From an uncultured Alphaproteobacteria bacterium (lineage in GTDB: Bacteria > Pseudomonadota > Alphaproteobacteria > SP197), in NCBI GenBank assembly GCA_958295695.1, contig OY282363.1, positions 682,001-746,000 on the forward strand: 64,000 nt of DNA, given 5' to 3'. Below the pieces are notes generated by a model that did not search any database, was not told where the DNA came from, and worked only from the letters and a program-made list of their open reading frames with translations. The position numbers were made by a program, and so were the translations under genes. Shown here piece by piece: positions 63,068 through 64,000 of the stretch. Position 1 is the stretch's first letter. Each line of letters begins with the position of its first letter.

Positions 63068-64000
63068 TCAGCCGTCGCGACGCAGCAGAAACCAGACGAA
63101 ACAGGTCGTCTGGACCGCCGCCCAGCCGCCGAAGGCCACGAGATAGCCCGCGCCCGTGTAGCCGCCGTCCCCGGTCGGAAAGACATCGAGCACCGCGCCC
63201 ATGGCGAGCTGCAGCAGGCCCGCGAGCGCGAAGGTGAAGAGCGCGAGCGAGGTGTTGACCCGGCCCGCCATGGCGACCGGGAACTTCTGGGTCAGCCCGG
63301 CGTAGAAGAGCGTTGGCGCGCCGCCGGTGTACGCGAACGCGGCGGTCAGCATCCAGGCCGGGAGCGGCGCGCTCGTCGCGAGCAGGACCTGTACGCCGAT
63401 GAAGACGGCGGTGGCGACGCCCGCGACCGCGCCGACCCGGACGCCGACCCGGCTCAGCCGCTCGGTCAGCCAGCCGAGCGAGGCGTAGCCCAGCACCATG
63501 GCGACGCCGCCGATGAAAAGCGCGTCGGCCGCCCGGCCGGCGTCGAGGCCCGCGATATCCCGCAGCCAGGGGCCGAACCACAGCGCCTGTGTCGACATCC
63601 AGGCGGCCTGGGCCGTCATGACGAGCGGGGCGACCGACCAGAACGGGCGCGAGCGGAAGATGAGCGCCAGCCCCCGGATCTGGCCGGCCAGGTCCCTGGG
63701 TTCGCCTTCGGCGCGGCGTTCGGGCGCCACGAGGAAGACGACCGCCGCGACCGCCGCGGTCGCCGCCGCGAGGAGATGAAACAGGTCGCGCCAGCCGATC
63801 GCTTCGACCGCCGCCTGCACGGGAGAGGACGACGCCATGACGCCAGCGCCGCCGCAGGCCAGCAGGAGGCCGTTCGCCAGCGGCAGCTTCTGCTTCGGCA
63901 GCCACAGGGCGAAAATCTTGAAGGAGGCGAGCAGGCAGCCGGAGACGCCCGCTCCGATCAGCGCGCGGGCCAGGGCCAGCGAGAGCGTGTCCCCGCCGAG
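63068..64000 (-). CDS. MFS transporter, C-terminal part
   Basis: Partial gene cut by the right window edge; the open frame runs to base 64000. About eight hydrophobic helices are visible. The first has RALIGAGVSGCLLASFKIFA, followed by LPLANGLLLACGGAGVMAS, and the C-terminal half carries six helices ending FVWFLLRRDG. This is the major facilitator pattern of the nitrate/nitrite or sugar-acid type, but no substrate is assigned. An internal ATG at 63838 is not the start, since conserved sequence continues upstream of it. Confidence 0.8.
   Translation of the reverse strand, partial: LGGDTLSLALARALIGAGVSGCLLASFKIFALWLPKQKLPLANGLLLACGGAGVMASSSPVQAAVEAIGWRDLFHLLAAATAAVAAVVFLVAPERRAEGEPRDLAGQIRGLALIFRSRPFWSVAPLVMTAQAAWMSTQALWFGPWLRDIAGLDAGRAADALFIGGVAMVLGYASLGWLTERLSRVGVRVGAVAGVATAVFIGVQVLLATSAPLPAWMLTAAFAYTGGAPTLFYAGLTQKFPVAMAGRVNTSLALFTFALAGLLQLAMGAVLDVFPTGDGGYTGAGYLVAFGGWAAVQTTCFVWFLLRRDG

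Overview
The window is a high-GC, gene-dense bacterial chromosome segment, most likely from an alphaproteobacterium of Rhodospirillales type. The basis is the gene content: a complete ethylmalonyl-CoA pathway core, the order rpsP-rimM-trmD-rplS-leuCDB-asd, sdhCDAB, a TAXI-type TRAP binding protein and many Rieske and Fe(II)/2-oxoglutarate oxygenases. No rRNA, tRNA, integrase or transposase was recognised.

Layout. 1-4847: the end of mltA, a lutABC lactate-oxidation operon with a Rieske oxygenase, and an Smr-domain gene. 4848-9201: an eroded stretch with a frameshifted DUF1640-like gene, a nuclease relic, a 3' scrap of hslU, an aminotransferase that lost its PLP-lysine region and a frameshifted M24 peptidase, with an intact GFA-family gene and a membrane protein between them. 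9215-17036: a second Rieske oxygenase, a hydroxyacid reductase, a TAXI binding protein, two agmatinase-family ureohydrolases, a class II aldolase and a double cupin. 17373-23879: ribosome and tRNA-modification genes, then leucine and aspartate-family biosynthesis. 24221-27808: a subtilase lipoprotein with a beta-rich C-terminus, and pyridoxal kinase.

28020-33320 holds the most notable system, a type IV CRISPR-Cas locus: csf3 (Cas5-like), a minimal csf1-like gene, a cas6e-like gene, csf2 (Cas7-like), an array of 17 repeats and 16 spacers, and a CasDinG helicase whose C-terminus carries an HNH nuclease domain. There are no adaptation genes. The array sits inside the operon, so Cas6 processing could also separate the helicase mRNA. 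The HNH fusion suggests a type IV complex that can cut DNA, unlike the usual non-cleaving type IV-A systems.

33409-38898: malyl-CoA lyase, mesaconyl-CoA hydratase and succinate dehydrogenase. 39089-43134: a MATE transporter, a third Rieske oxygenase and a divergent ureohydrolase. 43234-45276: an exported ankyrin / peptidoglycan-binding / MORN protein between 36-bp direct repeats. 45442-51943: small enzymes, a metallophosphoesterase and two Fe(II) dioxygenases. 51970-57123: ethylmalonyl-CoA mutase divergent from crotonyl-CoA carboxylase/reductase and methylsuccinyl-CoA dehydrogenase, with candidate regulator sites between. 57202-58318 is a fused relic resembling tmpA-tmpB (2-trimethylaminoethylphosphonate degradation). 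58464-64000: HIG1 protein, cobalamin adenosyltransferase, etfBA, 3-hydroxyacyl-CoA dehydrogenase, ornithine cyclodeaminase-like protein and an MFS transporter cut by the window edge.

The C2/C4 genes fit together. ETF takes electrons from methylsuccinyl-CoA dehydrogenase, the adenosyltransferase makes the B12 cofactor of the mutase, the lyase and hydratase close the pathway, and succinate dehydrogenase takes the products onward. Intergenic spaces carry two families of dispersed palindromic repeats.
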